Shown here: piece by piece, positions 40,926 to 53,600 of the stretch
Numbering within the stretch: the first letter of the stretch is position 1
Layout of the letters: the number at the start of each line of letters is the position of its first letter
DNA from: Ceratotherium simum simum
Taxonomy: Eukaryota; Chordata; Mammalia; Perissodactyla; Rhinocerotidae
Reading direction: 5' to 3'
DNA: 64,000 nt
Assembly (NCBI RefSeq): GCF_000283155.1
Contig: NW_004454265.1
Coordinates: 4,072,695-4,136,694, forward strand
Notes under the pieces: generated by a model
What the model saw: the letters and a program-made list of their open reading frames with translations, nothing else
Databases searched by the model: none
What the model was told of the DNA's origin: nothing
Position numbers and translations under genes: made by a program

Positions 40926-41395
40926 GAATTTTTGTGTGCCATAGACTCCTCTGGCAACCTGGTGAAATTGATGGACACCTTCTCAGATAGTGTTTTTAAA
41001 AACACAAAAGAAATACTTAAGATTACAAAAAAACCTCAATTATATTGACATATAGTTGTCAAAAATATATAAATATGAAAAAACAAATTGTAAGATACGT
41101 GCTTCAATATCACAGTAAATGGGATCTAGCAGTGGGTCCAATAACTACTATAATTTCAAAGTAATAATGACCATAAATGCAGAGTACCTTGCAACAACAA
41201 TAATGTGATTTTTACTGGTGGTGACAAAGTCACACAGGTAACTTTAATAACTACTAAGGTTTACTGGTTACATTATTAAATGAAAGAAATACTGTTTCAC
41301 TTAAAAGTTAGTGAAAATAAAGATGTAATTTTTTCTAAGTTCCCAGGCCCTCCTGAATTCTACCCAGAGATTCTGTGGAAGGACTCAATAAAGAA
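40926..41395 (+). mobile_element. Non-autonomous DNA transposon (hAT-like) inside L2
   Basis: 'gccatagactcctctggcaa', 'ggtgacaaagtcacacaggt', 'agttagtgaaaataaagatg' and 'ctgaattctacccagagatt' match a known mammalian hAT-type repeat I cannot name exactly. Confidence 0.5.
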
Positions 41396-41664
41396 TTCTT
41401 TTCTAAAAAGTAAGTCAGATCATGTTACTTCTCTGTTCAAAACCATCCAATGCCTCTCCACCTTGGAGTAAAAGCCCAGTCCCTACAATGGCTTCAGTCC
41501 ACTCAAATCTTCCCAGCTCATCCCCTCCCCAATTACCACCTCTCAGACCTCAGCTCCTATTATTCTCTCCACTCATTTTGCTGTATCCTAACTCTGCCAT
41601 TCCTCCAACACACTGGAAATTCTCTCTCTTCAAGGGCTTCACTAATATAGTCTATAGCAATTTC

Positions 41665-41875
41665 TAAGATGGACTCCAGAGCCAAACTGCTTGGGTTCAG
41701 TTTTCAGCCTTACTACTTACTAGCTCTCTATGCCTCAGTATCCTATAAAATGAGGATAGTAAAAATACCTATTTCATAGGATTACTGTAAGGATTAAATA
41801 AATTAATATATGTAAACTACTTCGACAGTTCCTGGCACATAGCAGTACACGTGTTAGCTATTATTATTACTGCTA
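41665..41875 (+). repeat. MIR SINE inside L2
   Basis: 'ctccagagccaaactgcttg', 'cttactacttactagctctc', 'taggattactgtaaggatta' and 'cctggcacatagcag' in MIR order. Confidence 0.85.
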
Positions 41876-42344
41876 CTGCTATTTCCTCAGGCTGTAATGC
41901 TCTTCCTTAAGTGGTGCTCACTCTCTCATCTTCAAGTCTTTCAGATGTCACCTCCATGGTGAGGTCTTCCCCTTCCTAACCATCCAGCAACTCTCCATCT
42001 GGGTACTCTCTACTCCTCTGCCTTATTTTTCCTCCATATACCACTTATCACATTCTAATATACTATATATAGCTTTACTTGCTTACTGGTCCGCTTCCCC
42101 TCTCACTAGAATGTAAGTTCTATATATAAGTAATAACATAAAAAATAAGTATTATTTCTTCTCAAAATGTATTGGCTAATCTTCTATGCACAGAAATCTT
42201 TACCTCAATTTTTGACCAAACCAATGTTTTCTATCTTTAAGTGAAGCCTTGTTTAAGTGAAGTTTTAATTTGAGCTTTGTTACATATATAGATTTTAAAA
42301 ATACCAAGACTCAGTTTAAAAAATACTAATAAGATAGGCTGCAA

Positions 42345-42575
42345 AATGAATAAAAATAATTAGCTAAGTACTACAATAAGAGTTTCAACATTCACTATCA
42401 TTTAATCATTACAGCCTTAAGACGTAAGAAGAAGAAACATTTATTTCTTTTTACCACCACGGAAACCGAAGCTTAGAGAAGTTAAATTACTTGGCCAAAG
42501 TGACATAGTTAGACGTGGGATAGCCAGGATTAGAATTCAGTCTCATACAAAGCCAATTAACTTAAGCTATATTGT
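42345..42575 (-). repeat. MIR SINE
   Basis: Antisense MIR: 'cttagagaagttaaattact', 'gacatagttagacgtgggat'. Confidence 0.65.
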
Positions 42576-42632
42576 CTCCCACAAGTCTTAAACTCAAATA
42601 GAGTTCAATCCAATTTTAGAACCCATGGTTCA

Positions 42633-42851
42633 GGGCCGGCCCCGTGGCTTGGCGGTTAAGTGCGTGCGGTCTGCTGCTGGCGGCCCGGGTTCAGATCCCG
42701 GGCGCACACCGACACACCTCTTCTCGGGCCATGCTGAGGCCGCGTCCCACGTGCAGCAACTAGAAGGATGTGCAGCTATGACGTACAACTATCTACTGGG
42801 GCTCTGGGGGGAAAAAATAAATAAATAAATAAAAATTAAAGAAAAAAAAAA
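42633..42851 (+). mobile_element. ERE1-like SINE with perfect 15-bp target duplication
   Basis: Full-length: GGGCCGGCCCCGTGGCTTGG head, AAATAAATAAATAAA tail. AGAACCCATGGTTCA flanks it at 42618-42632 and 42852-42866. Confidence 0.97.
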
Positions 42852-43198
42852 AGAACCCATGGTTCATACTAAAGCAAAAATCCTATTATCAAGACAATGG
42901 GCTCTGCATTAATCACAATACAAAAAGAGTAAACAACAACAAAAACTATGTCTTATACCTCACACAGAAAATAAAACCTGTAAAATGTACTACTTAAAAG
43001 ACTGTTCAATAAAAAGCAGACTTCCGAGGACCAAAAATATTTCTAATCGAAGAAAGTTTTTATTAGTAACTATTCCATCTAAAGAAGCAAGATAAAGTAT
43101 AATGGGATTTGACTAACTTCTTTTCAAAAAGCAAACTATTAAATAAATCCAAAACAACTACTGCATATTTACACAAATATTTTATTCCCATTACAGTA

Positions 43199-43388
43199 CA
43201 GTCATGCCGCATGACGACGTTTCGGTCAACAATGGACTGCATATACGACAGTGGTCCCAGCCTAGGTGCGTAGTAGGCTATACCATATAGGTTTGTGTAT
43301 TTACAATCTATGATGTTCACACAACGACAAAATCACCCATCGACCCATTTCTCAGAATGTATCCCCATCATTAAGTGATGCATGACTG
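43199..43388. mobile_element. TcMar (Tigger-like) MITE with TA duplication
   Basis: 190 bp with inverted ends CAGTCATGC/GCATGACTG, both flanked by TA (43197-43198 and 43389-43390). The body includes ACGACGTTTCGGTCAACAAT near one end and 'atcattaagtgatgcatgac' near the other. Confidence 0.88.
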
Positions 43389-43394
43389 TACACC

Positions 43395-44650
43395 TTATTC
43401 ATTAAGTTTGGAGTTTCTGATAATTTGGAACTATTAATAAAAAATTTATCAAACCATTTTAACACTGTAGTTGTGACATAAGCCTTGGGCTGTTATTACT
43501 CACAGAAACTTATTGGCAAAATGAGAGATCTGACAATCTCTTTATTATAGAGCAAGAAAGCAAGAAAGAGTTTTCTTCTCTTGAGAAAAAACTATTACCT
43601 CCAAGGTAAAGAGAAGACTGAATGAATTAGTAGAAAGACATCCTACACACCAGCCTGGCAGCCCTTATATTTTTTATAGTAAAAAACAAATGCCTTAAAA
43701 GTGGTATTAGATACTTAGACATTTTCAAGTCACAACTCCATCTCAAATCAAGGAATTTTATTTCTCTGGGGTCCCATGAAAGGAGTACATAAAGTTTCTT
43801 TTTCTAAGTCTTTCCTTATCTTCGAGAGCAGTGTTTTTATATACTACAAGCAAATATAATAGTTGTGAATTCACATGACTTACACTGATGCAGTAAACTG
43901 TCAATGAGATTCCACAAGGCTACCAAACTGGCTAAAGGCTTATTTATAGGCCAAAGATCTATCTAAAGGATAGATCTGTAAACAGGGGGTTGGGAAGTGG
44001 GGACAGAGGCAGAGAAAGGGACTGGGTAGCGAGTAGAGTTCAGGCAGATCACTCAAATTTTATTTCTTTTCTTGTAATACAGTTAAAAAATTCTAAATTC
44101 AGGAAAAAGGGGACAAGAAATTGTCAAAAAATTCAAACAAGTGAATCTTACAGAACACATAATGCTGTATCTATCTAAAAGGAATTCAGTTTTTTAATTT
44201 AACAAATAATTACTATGTGTTCATTACTGTGCTAGGTTCTAGGGATTAAACACTTTCTCTGCTCTAAGGGAATATAGGGTCTAGTACTTTCTTTCTTATT
44301 TATGGCTACTTAATTTCTAACTGGTGGCTACTTAATTTCTAAGTGACTTTTTAACAATGTATAGTTTTTCTTTAAAACTCTAACAACTATTAATTGAAGA
44401 TATGATGATGTAATAATATACTGTATGAAATCTGAATGTTTTAAATTTTCTTGAGTAAAAAGTTAGGGTTTAGATCAGTAAATTATTTCACTAGAGAAAA
44501 ATATTTCAAGAAAATTCTTCTAAAGTTAGTCATACGAAGGATAAGAAACATAATGCTTTGATTTTATTTCATTCAGCCTGTCATTCATATCCTAGGAATG
44601 TTAATATTTAGGTAACAGCACAAAAAACAGAAGAGAATAAAAAATTTAAA
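43395..44650. other. Intron 1, nothing recognised
   Basis: AT-rich; contains an 18-bp direct repeat (44303-44320 and 44325-44342). No exon or RNA. Confidence 0.5.
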
Positions 44651-44654
44651 AATT

Positions 44655-44820
44655 AATCAGGCATGAGACCTTTTGTGGGGTGATGGGATATGTTCTAAAA
44701 CTGGATTGTGGTAATGGTTGCACAACCCCTGAAAATTTATTAAAAATCCCTGAATTGTACACTTAAAATGGGTGAGTTTTATGCAAGGTAAATTATACCT
44801 CAATAAAGCGATTTTTAAAG
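44655..44820 (+). repeat. L1M 3' end
   Basis: 'gtacacttaaaatgggtgag' and 'taaattatacctcaataaag' are the L1 3' UTR terminus. Confidence 0.85.
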
Positions 44821-44889
44821 TTATATATACATTCACATACATATTCCCCCACAACATGAATTACTATTGTACTACTATTTAGAGCCTGT

Positions 44890-45370
44890 TGGAAAGCATT
44901 TACTCAATCATTCAAATATTTATTAATCACCTATTTGCTAAGCACTAGAAATACAAAGATGGACCATACATAGCATACCCATGGCCTTAAGGAGGCAGTA
45001 CTCTTATGACTGAGAAGTATAATTTAATAAAATAGGAATAAGCCTAACATTTAGCAAACACTGGGTGCCAAACACCATTCTAAACATGTTACTTGATTTT
45101 ACTCATTTAATAAATGTAATGTGTTATAATGTGCATACCGCTCTTGACAGCAGACAAAGTAATAAAGATGAAATATGAGCTGAATCTTTAAGACTGAATG
45201 GAAATTCATTTAGAGACAGGCATTGCAGGTAGAAAATATTGCATATATAAAAGAGAGGATTATAAAAGATGGCACGCACAGAATCTGCTGAAGGATGTCA
45301 GAAGCCAGGAATGGAAAGGTAGGCAAGGAGCCAAATCCATCATGTCATGAAAAGCTAACCTGCACATTTC
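44890..45370 (-). repeat. L2 LINE 3' region
   Basis: Antisense L2: 'tcaaatatttattaatcacc' and 'gaggatgtcagaagccagga'-like purine-rich order (short phrases only). A 'gtgctaaacaccattctaa' segment near 45065 is a second MIR/L2-like piece. Confidence 0.5.
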
Positions 45371-45757
45371 AGAGAAAAGGGACTTACTGGTGTTTTCAAC
45401 CCAAATGATCATCACATCCTAAACATACTTGGTACAACAGTACAACCCAATTGAGTTGTTCAACCCAATTTATATGATAAACCAAAAGCTAAAAATACAT
45501 AACTAAAGAAGTCCGTTTTCCGATTCTTTTCCTATTTCTCCCCCCTTTCATCTCTACTTGCGGATCTCTAGCAACAGCCATCGTGGTACTTATTCATGCC
45601 TTTGCCAAAGAGTATATATTGGCAAATTCTTGGCAATTTGCAGGTGATTAGCAAATAAATTCCAAGTCTACATTTACGACAATAAAAGGCAAATTTTAAA
45701 AGCTTACTCAAACTCGATTTATTTCTCAGAGATAGTATTTATTAATAGTAGTAGTAA

Positions 45758-46006
45758 GGGGCTGGCCCCATGGCTTAGCGGTTAAGTGTGCGCGCTCCGC
45801 TGCTGGCAGCCTGGGTTTGAATCCCGGGTGCGCACCGATGCACTGCTTGTCAGGCCATGCTGAGGCCGCGTCCCATATAAAGTAGAGGAAGATGGGCACG
45901 GATGCTAGCCCAGGGCCAGTCTTCCTCAGGAAAAAAAAAAAAAAGAGGAAGACTGGCATGGATGTTAGCTCCGAGCTGATCTTCCTCACAGACACACACA
46001 CACACA
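45758..46006 (+). mobile_element. ERE SINE with perfect 14-bp target duplication
   Basis: Head GGGCTGGCCCCATGGCTTAG, two 3' units and a (CA)n tail. AATAGTAGTAGTAA occurs at 45744-45757 and 46007-46020. Confidence 0.96.
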
Positions 46007-46629
46007 AATAGTAGTAGTAAAAAAAAGTTCTAATTAGCACTACTAGTGATGGGCAAAAGTCTTCATAAGCAGAATCAAGTTCTTATCTCTCACAAGTAAA
46101 AAAATTAATGCAGACTGAGTAACAGGGGTTGGAAAATAAATGCAGGGTAGGAGATCAGATTTAATCCTGGCAAACTACTGGAGCAGTTTTAAGAATTAAT
46201 TCTAGTCTATAGATACCATACTTTAAAACAGTCCACATCTAAATTATAATAAGCATTGAAACAATTTATTAGTACATGAATATAGTTTTGAAAATCACAA
46301 AAAATGTAAGAAACTGTTAACCCATTGTTAATTCCAAGGAATAGGAATACAGAAGAGTTTCACTATCTACTCAATATTCAAACAATATGGAAATTATTAA
46401 ATTTAAAAGTTATACATATCTATTTGGAAAAGCTAGAAAATAAAGGTAAGAAGAAAAGGAAAAAGTTGAATTTCCAGAGTTTTCTATAGTCACCTATCTC
46501 GTACAAAAGGTATACATATGGTAGAGGAGAACATACACGCATACATACATATGTCTCCTCCCAAGATGAGTTACTACTATATGGCTACACTACTCTACTA
46601 GTATATGGCTAGCAGTCCCAACTTTACCT

Positions 46630-46879
46630 TTTTCTTTTTTTTTCGGTGAGGAAGATTGGCTCTGAGCTAACATCTGTTGCCAATCCTCCTCTTTTTGCTG
46701 AGGAAGATCAGCCTTGAGCTAACATCTATGCCCATATTCCTCTGTGTTGTATGTGGGATGCCATCACAGCATGGCTTGATGAGTGATGTGTAGGTCTGCA
46801 CCCGGGATCCGAACGTGCAAACCCCGGGCCACCAAAGCAGAGCGCATGAACTTAACCACTACACCACCGGGCTGGCCCC
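46630..46879 (-). mobile_element. ERE SINE
   Basis: T-run, GGTGAGGAAGATTGGCTCTG, head CACCGGGCTGGCCCC. TTTACCTTT is repeated on both sides. Confidence 0.9.
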
Positions 46880-46894
46880 TCAAGTTTACCTTTA

Positions 46895-46990
46895 ATTAAT
46901 GTAATCTTAGACAAATTACCATGATTATGGGCATTAATTCCCTCATCTGTAAAGAGAGGGGATTCAACAGATCTCTAAGATCTTTTATGC
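46895..46990 (+). repeat. MIR SINE fragment
   Basis: 'ttagacaaattaccatg' then 'ccctcatctgtaaagagagg' follow the MIR 3' half. Confidence 0.5.
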
Positions 46991-47035
46991 CTCAAAAACT
47001 ATCAATTTTATCAACTTCAAAAAACAATGTCGCAG

Positions 47036-47215
47036 GGGCTGGCCCAGTGGCATAGTGGTTTGCATGCTCCACTTTGGTGGTCTGGGTTAGCAGGTTTGGA
47101 TTCCAGGCGCGGACCTACACTACTTGTCAGCCATACTGTGGTCACCACTCACATACAAAATAGCAGAAGATGTTAGCTCAGGGCTAATCTTCCTCAAGCA
47201 AAAAAAAAAAAAAAA
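47036..47215 (+). mobile_element. ERE SINE, diverged with deletions
   Basis: GGGGCTGGCCCAGTGGCATA head, lost middle segments, ATGTTAGCTCAGGGCTAATC and A-tail. Confidence 0.85.
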
Positions 47216-47219
47216 GGTT

Positions 47220-48110
47220 TAATTGCCATTTGTACAAGTTACTACATGCAGCTCAACTGTAAACAACTGAAGAGCTACTTTGTGGCTCTGGTATAGCTGC
47301 TCAGTGTTTTCACATTTTGCACTTTTTTTGCCTTAAATTACGCTGCAATGTTAAAAGAACATGGAAATGATTGAGCTTTCAATAACTAGTTTTGGTAGCA
47401 GAGATAATTACCAAACAAATGAACTCTGTGTTGTTGGTGAGGTATCTGGTAGGCAAAGAAAAAAGTTTAAGAAATGACCAGAGGTTTGGTGAGACACATA
47501 TAACCCCAGAGATGGGAAACATTGCAAGGTAAACTTTCAGAATCAATTATAGAAAGTGGTTAAGGACAACACATAGAGAAATGTTGTACTAAACACATAC
47601 TTAAGTTTTCTATGAGCAAAAGGGTACTCTCTTCCCTTTTAGAATGAATGAATGTATTATAAGGGATTGATCAAATGCCAGCAAGAATGAGCATTTCTCT
47701 TCAAACGTTTTAAGTACTTCACAGAAGAAATAAAATGTCAGGAACTGACTGAATGACAGGTTGAAGAAAACTCAACACATGGGAAAGACACTGGGAAAAA
47801 TTATAGAGAACAAGAAATGAAATGAGATTCAACCAAATTAAGGAAGTCAATAGAGCCCAACTTTTATACCACTGCTGAAGAAATCTGATTTCTCTGCTTA
47901 ACTGGTGTACTCTCAGATGACAAAAACTATTTTTTCCATGTATAAAAGAATATCAGATTAAAATGAAATAGGAAAAGCAAGAGAGATCAAGGAATGTTTT
48001 CCTTATTTATTATATGAACATAATCAATTCAAATGCATGGTTTTGTTACAGAAAAGTCTAATACAAATAGCATTATAGGATTTTGTGACTGGAAAGAATA
48101 AAAATCATTT
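47220..48110. other. Intron 1, nothing recognised
   Basis: AT-rich unique sequence. No exon, RNA or clear repeat seen. Confidence 0.5.
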
Positions 48111-48114
48111 AAAC

Positions 48115-48230
48115 CATCTCATCTTATAGAGAAAAGAACCGAGGCCCAGTGACTTCCCCAAGAATAGTAAGGCTCAGATTATCCCGGCCCCAGCCCAATG
48201 TTCTTTATACTACACCACACTACTTTTTCA
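48115..48230 (-). repeat. MIR SINE fragment
   Basis: Antisense MIR: 'ccgaggcccagtgacttccc', 'aatgttctttatactacacc'. Confidence 0.6.
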
Positions 48231-48449
48231 CCCTAGGTCTACTTCAGTTACATCTCTCTTCAAATACAACACTTTTCCTCAGTATTTATTTTCAAAATAT
48301 TCTTTAATTTTTCTTTGTGAACTTATATTCAAAGATTTCAACTTTGGCAATAGAAAAATCTTTATTAAAAGGCAAATTACTGAACCACTTTACTAGAACT
48401 TACAAAGCATAACTCTAGTTATGCTCACACACTTAATGAACATGTATAT

Positions 48450-49090
48450 CTCCATAGATAGCCATTCATTCACCCGACAAATGTTTACTGACCACCTACT
48501 ATGTGCCACAAACTATTTTCAGTGCTAAGGATACAGCAGAGAAAAAAATGACAAAAACAACTCCCTTCACGGAACGTACATTTTAGTGTGGGGAGAAACA
48601 GCAAATAAAACTAAAATATATAGTATGTGAGATAACTGATAAGTATGAGAGAGAAAAATATAAAGCCAAGAAGGGGGATATTTTTAAGTAAAGACCTTAA
48701 GATGCATGAGCAAGCCACGGGGTACTTGGCAGAAAATATTCAAGGCAGAGGGATTAGCAAGTAAAAATGGCCCAGACATGAGAAAAAAGGAAAGGCAAGG
48801 AGTCCAGGGTGGCTGACATGCAATGTAGCAGAGAGGAGAAGGAAATGGATGGCCGCTGTAAAGATTTTGGCATTTACTCTTAGTGAGATAGCTATGTTAT
48901 GAAGTGAGCATATCTTTTTGGCACTCCAAAATTAAAAGGAAGACCAAGAAGGAACAGTCAGTGAGAGAGAAGGCAACAAGAATCTGCAAATCTGAGATCA
49001 AGTAAAAAAAATTATTTTTTAAGGAAGCATAATTAACTACGTCAAACGGTGCTGAAAGGTCAGATAAGATGAGCACTGAGAACCATTACT
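48450..49090 (-). repeat. L2 LINE 3' region
   Basis: Starts with 'acaaatgtttactgaccacc' and 'tactatgtgccacaaac', through 'attcaaggcagagggatta' and 'ccagggtggctgacatgc', to 'gctgaaaggtcagataagat' at about 49050. Antisense L2. Confidence 0.75.
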
Positions 49091-49884
49091 GAATATAAAT
49101 TTACTTTGTAAAGTAATTTAATATGACTAATCATCACCATAAAAACAAAGGTTCCAATATTTCCCCCATCTACTATGAATTCTGGTCTGTTTCTGTTACC
49201 ATTTATTCCCATCCTTGGACATTTAATAAGTTGAAAAATACTAGTCAAGACAAAGTTTCTAACCCACATCTCATTTACTGTGCTATAGTACTGTACTTGA
49301 CTAAGTTACAGAACTAAAAGTAAAGTCTGGTATCTATAAAACATGAAGATTTCTCCAAATGAAAACAAAACCCCCTCTCTAGCCCTTCCTTGTTCTCTTA
49401 AGCCACTCTGCAGACAGAGTCCCATTTCTCACTAGGTTGCAATATTTCTGGGACAAGAATGTGCCTAAATTTGCATAAACTGGCCATAAGAGTTCCCCTC
49501 TATCAATGCAGTCAATGGAGTAGACTACATTTTAACATATATATCCCCAAATTAACCACTTATACAAGTATGAACTGAAAAAAACTTTCAACCACGAAAC
49601 ATGTCAAATATACAAAAAAGTACAGAAAATCATAACATACCCACATATCAATAAATGTTACTATTTTTCATATTTGCTTTATTTTTTAAAGAAATAAAAA
49701 TTTCAATGTTACAGATACTGCTAAAATCTTCCCTCCTTTCCCTTTTTTTTCCTCCCCAGAAGCAACCATTTTTATGAATTTGTTTAATTCTCATGGATAT
49801 TTTCAATGTATATCAACACATCTATAAGTTTTATATATAAATTTTTACATAAATGATATCATGCCATACATATCCTTTTTTAAA

Positions 49885-50649
49885 AGAAACTTCATTTTTT
49901 TAGAGCAGTTTTAAGTTCACAGCAAAACTGAACAGAAAGTACAGAGTTCTCATGTATTCCCTGCCCCTCCCCCACTATCAACATCCTGTATCAGGGCAGT
50001 ACATTTGTTACAACTGGTGAACCTACACTGACACATCATTATCACCCAAAGTCCACAGTTTACATTAGGGTTCACTCTTGGTGTTGCACATTCTATGGGT
50101 TTTGACAAACGTATCCACCATTATAGTATCATACAGATTAATTTCACTGTCCTAAAAATCCTCTGTACTCTGCCTATAATCCCTGGAAACCACCGATCTT
50201 TTCACTGTCTCTATAGTTTTGCCTTTTCCAGAATGTCATATAGTTGGAATTATACAGTGAGTAGTGTTTTTTAAAGATTGGCTTCTTTCACTTAATAATA
50301 TATATTTAAGGTTCCTCCATGTCTTTTCATGGCTTAACAGCTCATTTCTTCTTGGTGCTGAATAATATTCCATTGTGTGAGTGTACCACAGTTACTCATT
50401 CATCTACTGAAGAACATCTTTGTTGCTTCCAAGTTTTGACAACTATGAATAAAGCTCCTCTGTGTGAACATAAGTTTTTATTCATTTCCATAAATACCAA
50501 AGAGTGTGATTAATGAATTGTATGGTAAGAGTATGGTCAGTTTTGTAAGAAACTGTCGAACTGTTTTCCAAAGTGGTTGTACCATTTTGCATTCCCACTG
50601 GCAAGGAAATCGAGTTCCTGTTGCTCCATATCCTCAGCATTTGGCGCGG
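49885..50649 (-). mobile_element. L1M 3' region, older copy
   Basis: Antisense L1 3' text ('gagcagttttaagttcacag', 'tgaataatattccattgtg', 'caaagtggttgtaccatttt'). It stops where the poly(T) of the next L1 begins. Confidence 0.75.
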
Positions 50650-53600
50650 TTTTTTTTTTTTTTTTCCTTTAAATTGTGGTAAAATACACGTAACAAAATT
50701 TACTATCTTAACCATTTTTAAGTATACAGGTCAGTAGTGCTAAGTACATTCACACTGTTGTACACCCAATCTCCAAAACTCTTTTCATCTTGAAAACCTG
50801 AAACACTATACCCATTAAACAACTTCCTATTTCCCTCTTCTCCCAGCAACCATCAAGCTACTTTCCGTTTCTACACATTTCACTATTCTAGGCACTTAAT
50901 ATAAGTACAATCATACAGTATTTGCTTTTTGTGCCTTGGCATAATGTCCTTAAGGTCCATCCATGCTGTAGTGTATGCCAGAACTTCCTTCCTTCTTAAA
51001 TCAGAATAACAGAATGTATATAGACCACATTTTATTTGTCCATTTCACCCACTGAAGGACACTTGGGTTGCTTCCACCTTTTGGCTATTGTGAATAACAC
51101 TGTTATGAAAATAAGTGTACAAATCTCTCAGTCCCTTTCAATTCTTTTGGGTATATACCCAGAAGTGAAATTCTATTTTTAATTTTTTGAGGAACCACCA
51201 TACCATTTGCCATAGTAGCTGCACCATTATACATTCTCACCAACAGCACACAAGAGTACCAATTTCTCCACATTGTCACCAATATTTCTTATTTTGTTTT
51301 TGTTTTTTAGTAGTCATCTGAATGGCTGTGAGGTGGTATCTCACTGTTGTTTTGATCTGCATTTCCTTAATGATTAGTGATGTTGAGCATGTTTTCATAT
51401 GCTTGTTGGCCGTTTGTACATCTTCTTTGGAGAAACGTCTATTCAAATCCTTTGCCCATTTTTAAATAGCTTTTCCTTTTGTTGTTGAGTTGTAGGAGTT
51501 CTCTATATATTGTGGATATTAACCACTTATCAGGTTTACAAATATTTCCTCCCATTCCTTCGGCTGCCTTTTCACTATGTTTATTGGGTCCTTTGATGCA
51601 CAGAAGTTTTAAAGTTTGATGTAGTCCAATTAATCTATTTTTTCTTTTGTTACCTATGCCTTTTGTGTCATGTCCAAGAAATCAATGCCAAATCCGAAGT
51701 CATGAAACTTTTGTCCTATGTTTTCTTCTAAGAGTTTTATTGTTCTAGGTCTTAACGTTTAGGTCTGTGATCCATTCTGAGTTAATTTTTGTATATGGTG
51801 TTAGGTAAGGGTCCACCTTCATTCTTTTGCTTGTGGATATCAAATTTTCCCAGCACCATTTGTTGAAAAGACATTGACATTCTCCCATTGAATGATCTTG
51901 GCACCCTTGTCAAAAATTCTTTGACCATATATGCCAAAGTTTATTTCTGGGCTCTCTACTTTATTCCATTGGTCTATATGTCTGACTTTATGCCAATATC
52001 ACACTGTTTTGATTACTGCAGCTTTATAGTAAGTTTTAAAATCAGGAGGTGTGAGACCTCCAACTTCTTCTTCTTTTTCAAGATTGTTTTGGCTCTTCAG
52101 GATCCCTTGAGATTCCATATGAACTTCAGGATGGATTTTTCTATTTCTGCAAATAATGCCATTGGGATTTTGATAGCGATTGCATTAAATCTGTAGATAG
52201 CTTTGGACAGTTTTGACCTTTAACAATAATAAGTCTTCCAATCCATGAACACAAGATGTCTTTCTATTTATTTGTGTCCTCTTTAATTTCTTTCAGCAAT
52301 GTTTTGCAGTTTTCAAGTGTAAAAGTCTTTCACCTCATTGGTTTACTCCTATGTATTTTATTCCTTTTGACGCTATTATAGATGAATATGTTTCTCAATT
52401 TCCTTTTCAGGTTGTTCCTTGTTAGCGTATGTTGATTTTATATATTTTATATCCTGCAATTTTCCAGAATCATTTATTACTTTTAACAGTTTTTTTTGTG
52501 AGGATCTTTAGGGTGTTCTACATATAAGATCATGCCATCTGCAAACAGAGATAATTTGACTTCTTCCTTTCCAATTTGGATGCCTTTTATTACTTTTTCT
52601 TGCCTAACTGCTCTGACTAGGACTTTCAATACTATGTTGAACAGACCCGGCGAAAGCAGGTATCCTTGTCTTGTTCCTGATCTTACAGGAAAAGCTTTTA
52701 GTCCTTCACCATTGAGTATGATGTCTGCTGGGGCTTTTCTTATTTGCTCTTTATTTTATTTTTTTTATTGAAGTATAATTGAGATACAACCTTATATTGG
52801 TTTTAGGTGTACAATGTAATGATTTGACATTTGTATACATTGCAAAATGATCACAACATTGACTCTATTTACCATCTGTTACCATACAAAGCTACAACAT
52901 TGTTGTTTCCTGTGATGAGAATTTTTAAGATTTACTTTCTTAGCAATTTTCAAATTTTCAATACAATATTACCAACTATAGTCCCCATGCTGTACATTAC
53001 ATTCCCAAGACTTATGTTATAACTGCAAGTTTGTACCTCTTGATCCTCTTCACCCATTTCACTCACCCCTAAACCCCCTCCCCTCTGGCAACCACCAATC
53101 TGTTCTCTGTATCTATGAGTTTGGTTCACTTGTTTTGGTTTTTAGATTCTAGGTATAAGTGAAATCATATGGTATCTGTCTGACTTATTCCACTTAGCAT
53201 AAGACTCTCAAGGTCCACCCATGTTGTTGCAAAAGGTAAGATCTCATTCTTGTTTATGGCCAAGTATGGTCTTTATTATGTTGAGGTAGTTTCCTTCTTA
53301 GTTTGAGTGTCTTTATCACGAAAGAGTGTTTAATTTTGTCAAATGCTTTTTCTGCATCAATTGAGATCATGTGGTTTTGTCTTTCATTCTGTTAACGTTG
53401 TATATCACATTGATTGATTTTTATATATATTGAACCATCCTTGCATTCCAGGAATAAATCCCAGTTGGTCATGGTGCATAATCCTTTTAATATGGTAGTG
53501 AATTCAGTTTGCTAGTATTTTGCTGAGGATTTTCGCAATACTATTCATCAGTGATATTGGTCTGTAGTTTTCTTATAGTGTCTTTGTCTGGCTTTGGTAC

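Larger units (their letters stand above)
40620..42130 (+). repeat. L2 LINE split by a hAT element and a MIR
   Basis: L2 sense text runs 40620-40925 ('ctagattactgcaaaagcc', 'cttatcacagcaaccca'), resumes at 41395 ('agtaagtcagatcatgttac'), stops near 41660 and resumes at about 41880 ('ctgtaatgctcttcc', 'cactagaatgtaagttcta'). The flanks join in L2 order once the two inserts are removed. Confidence 0.75.

Noticed and set aside
42640..42710. tRNA genes inferred from A/B-box-like sequence (TTAGCGGTTAAG, GGTTCGAATCC)
   Set aside because: They are the tRNA-derived heads of EREs, without a foldable acceptor stem.
42625..42828. 60-90-codon ORFs reading RPRGLAVK... / ...HAEAASHIQQLEG... on both strands at many sites (for example 7-387, 26070-26462, 42625-42828, 58018-58221)
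   Set aside because: These are translations of ERE SINEs; the same peptide recurs wherever an ERE lies. Not genes.
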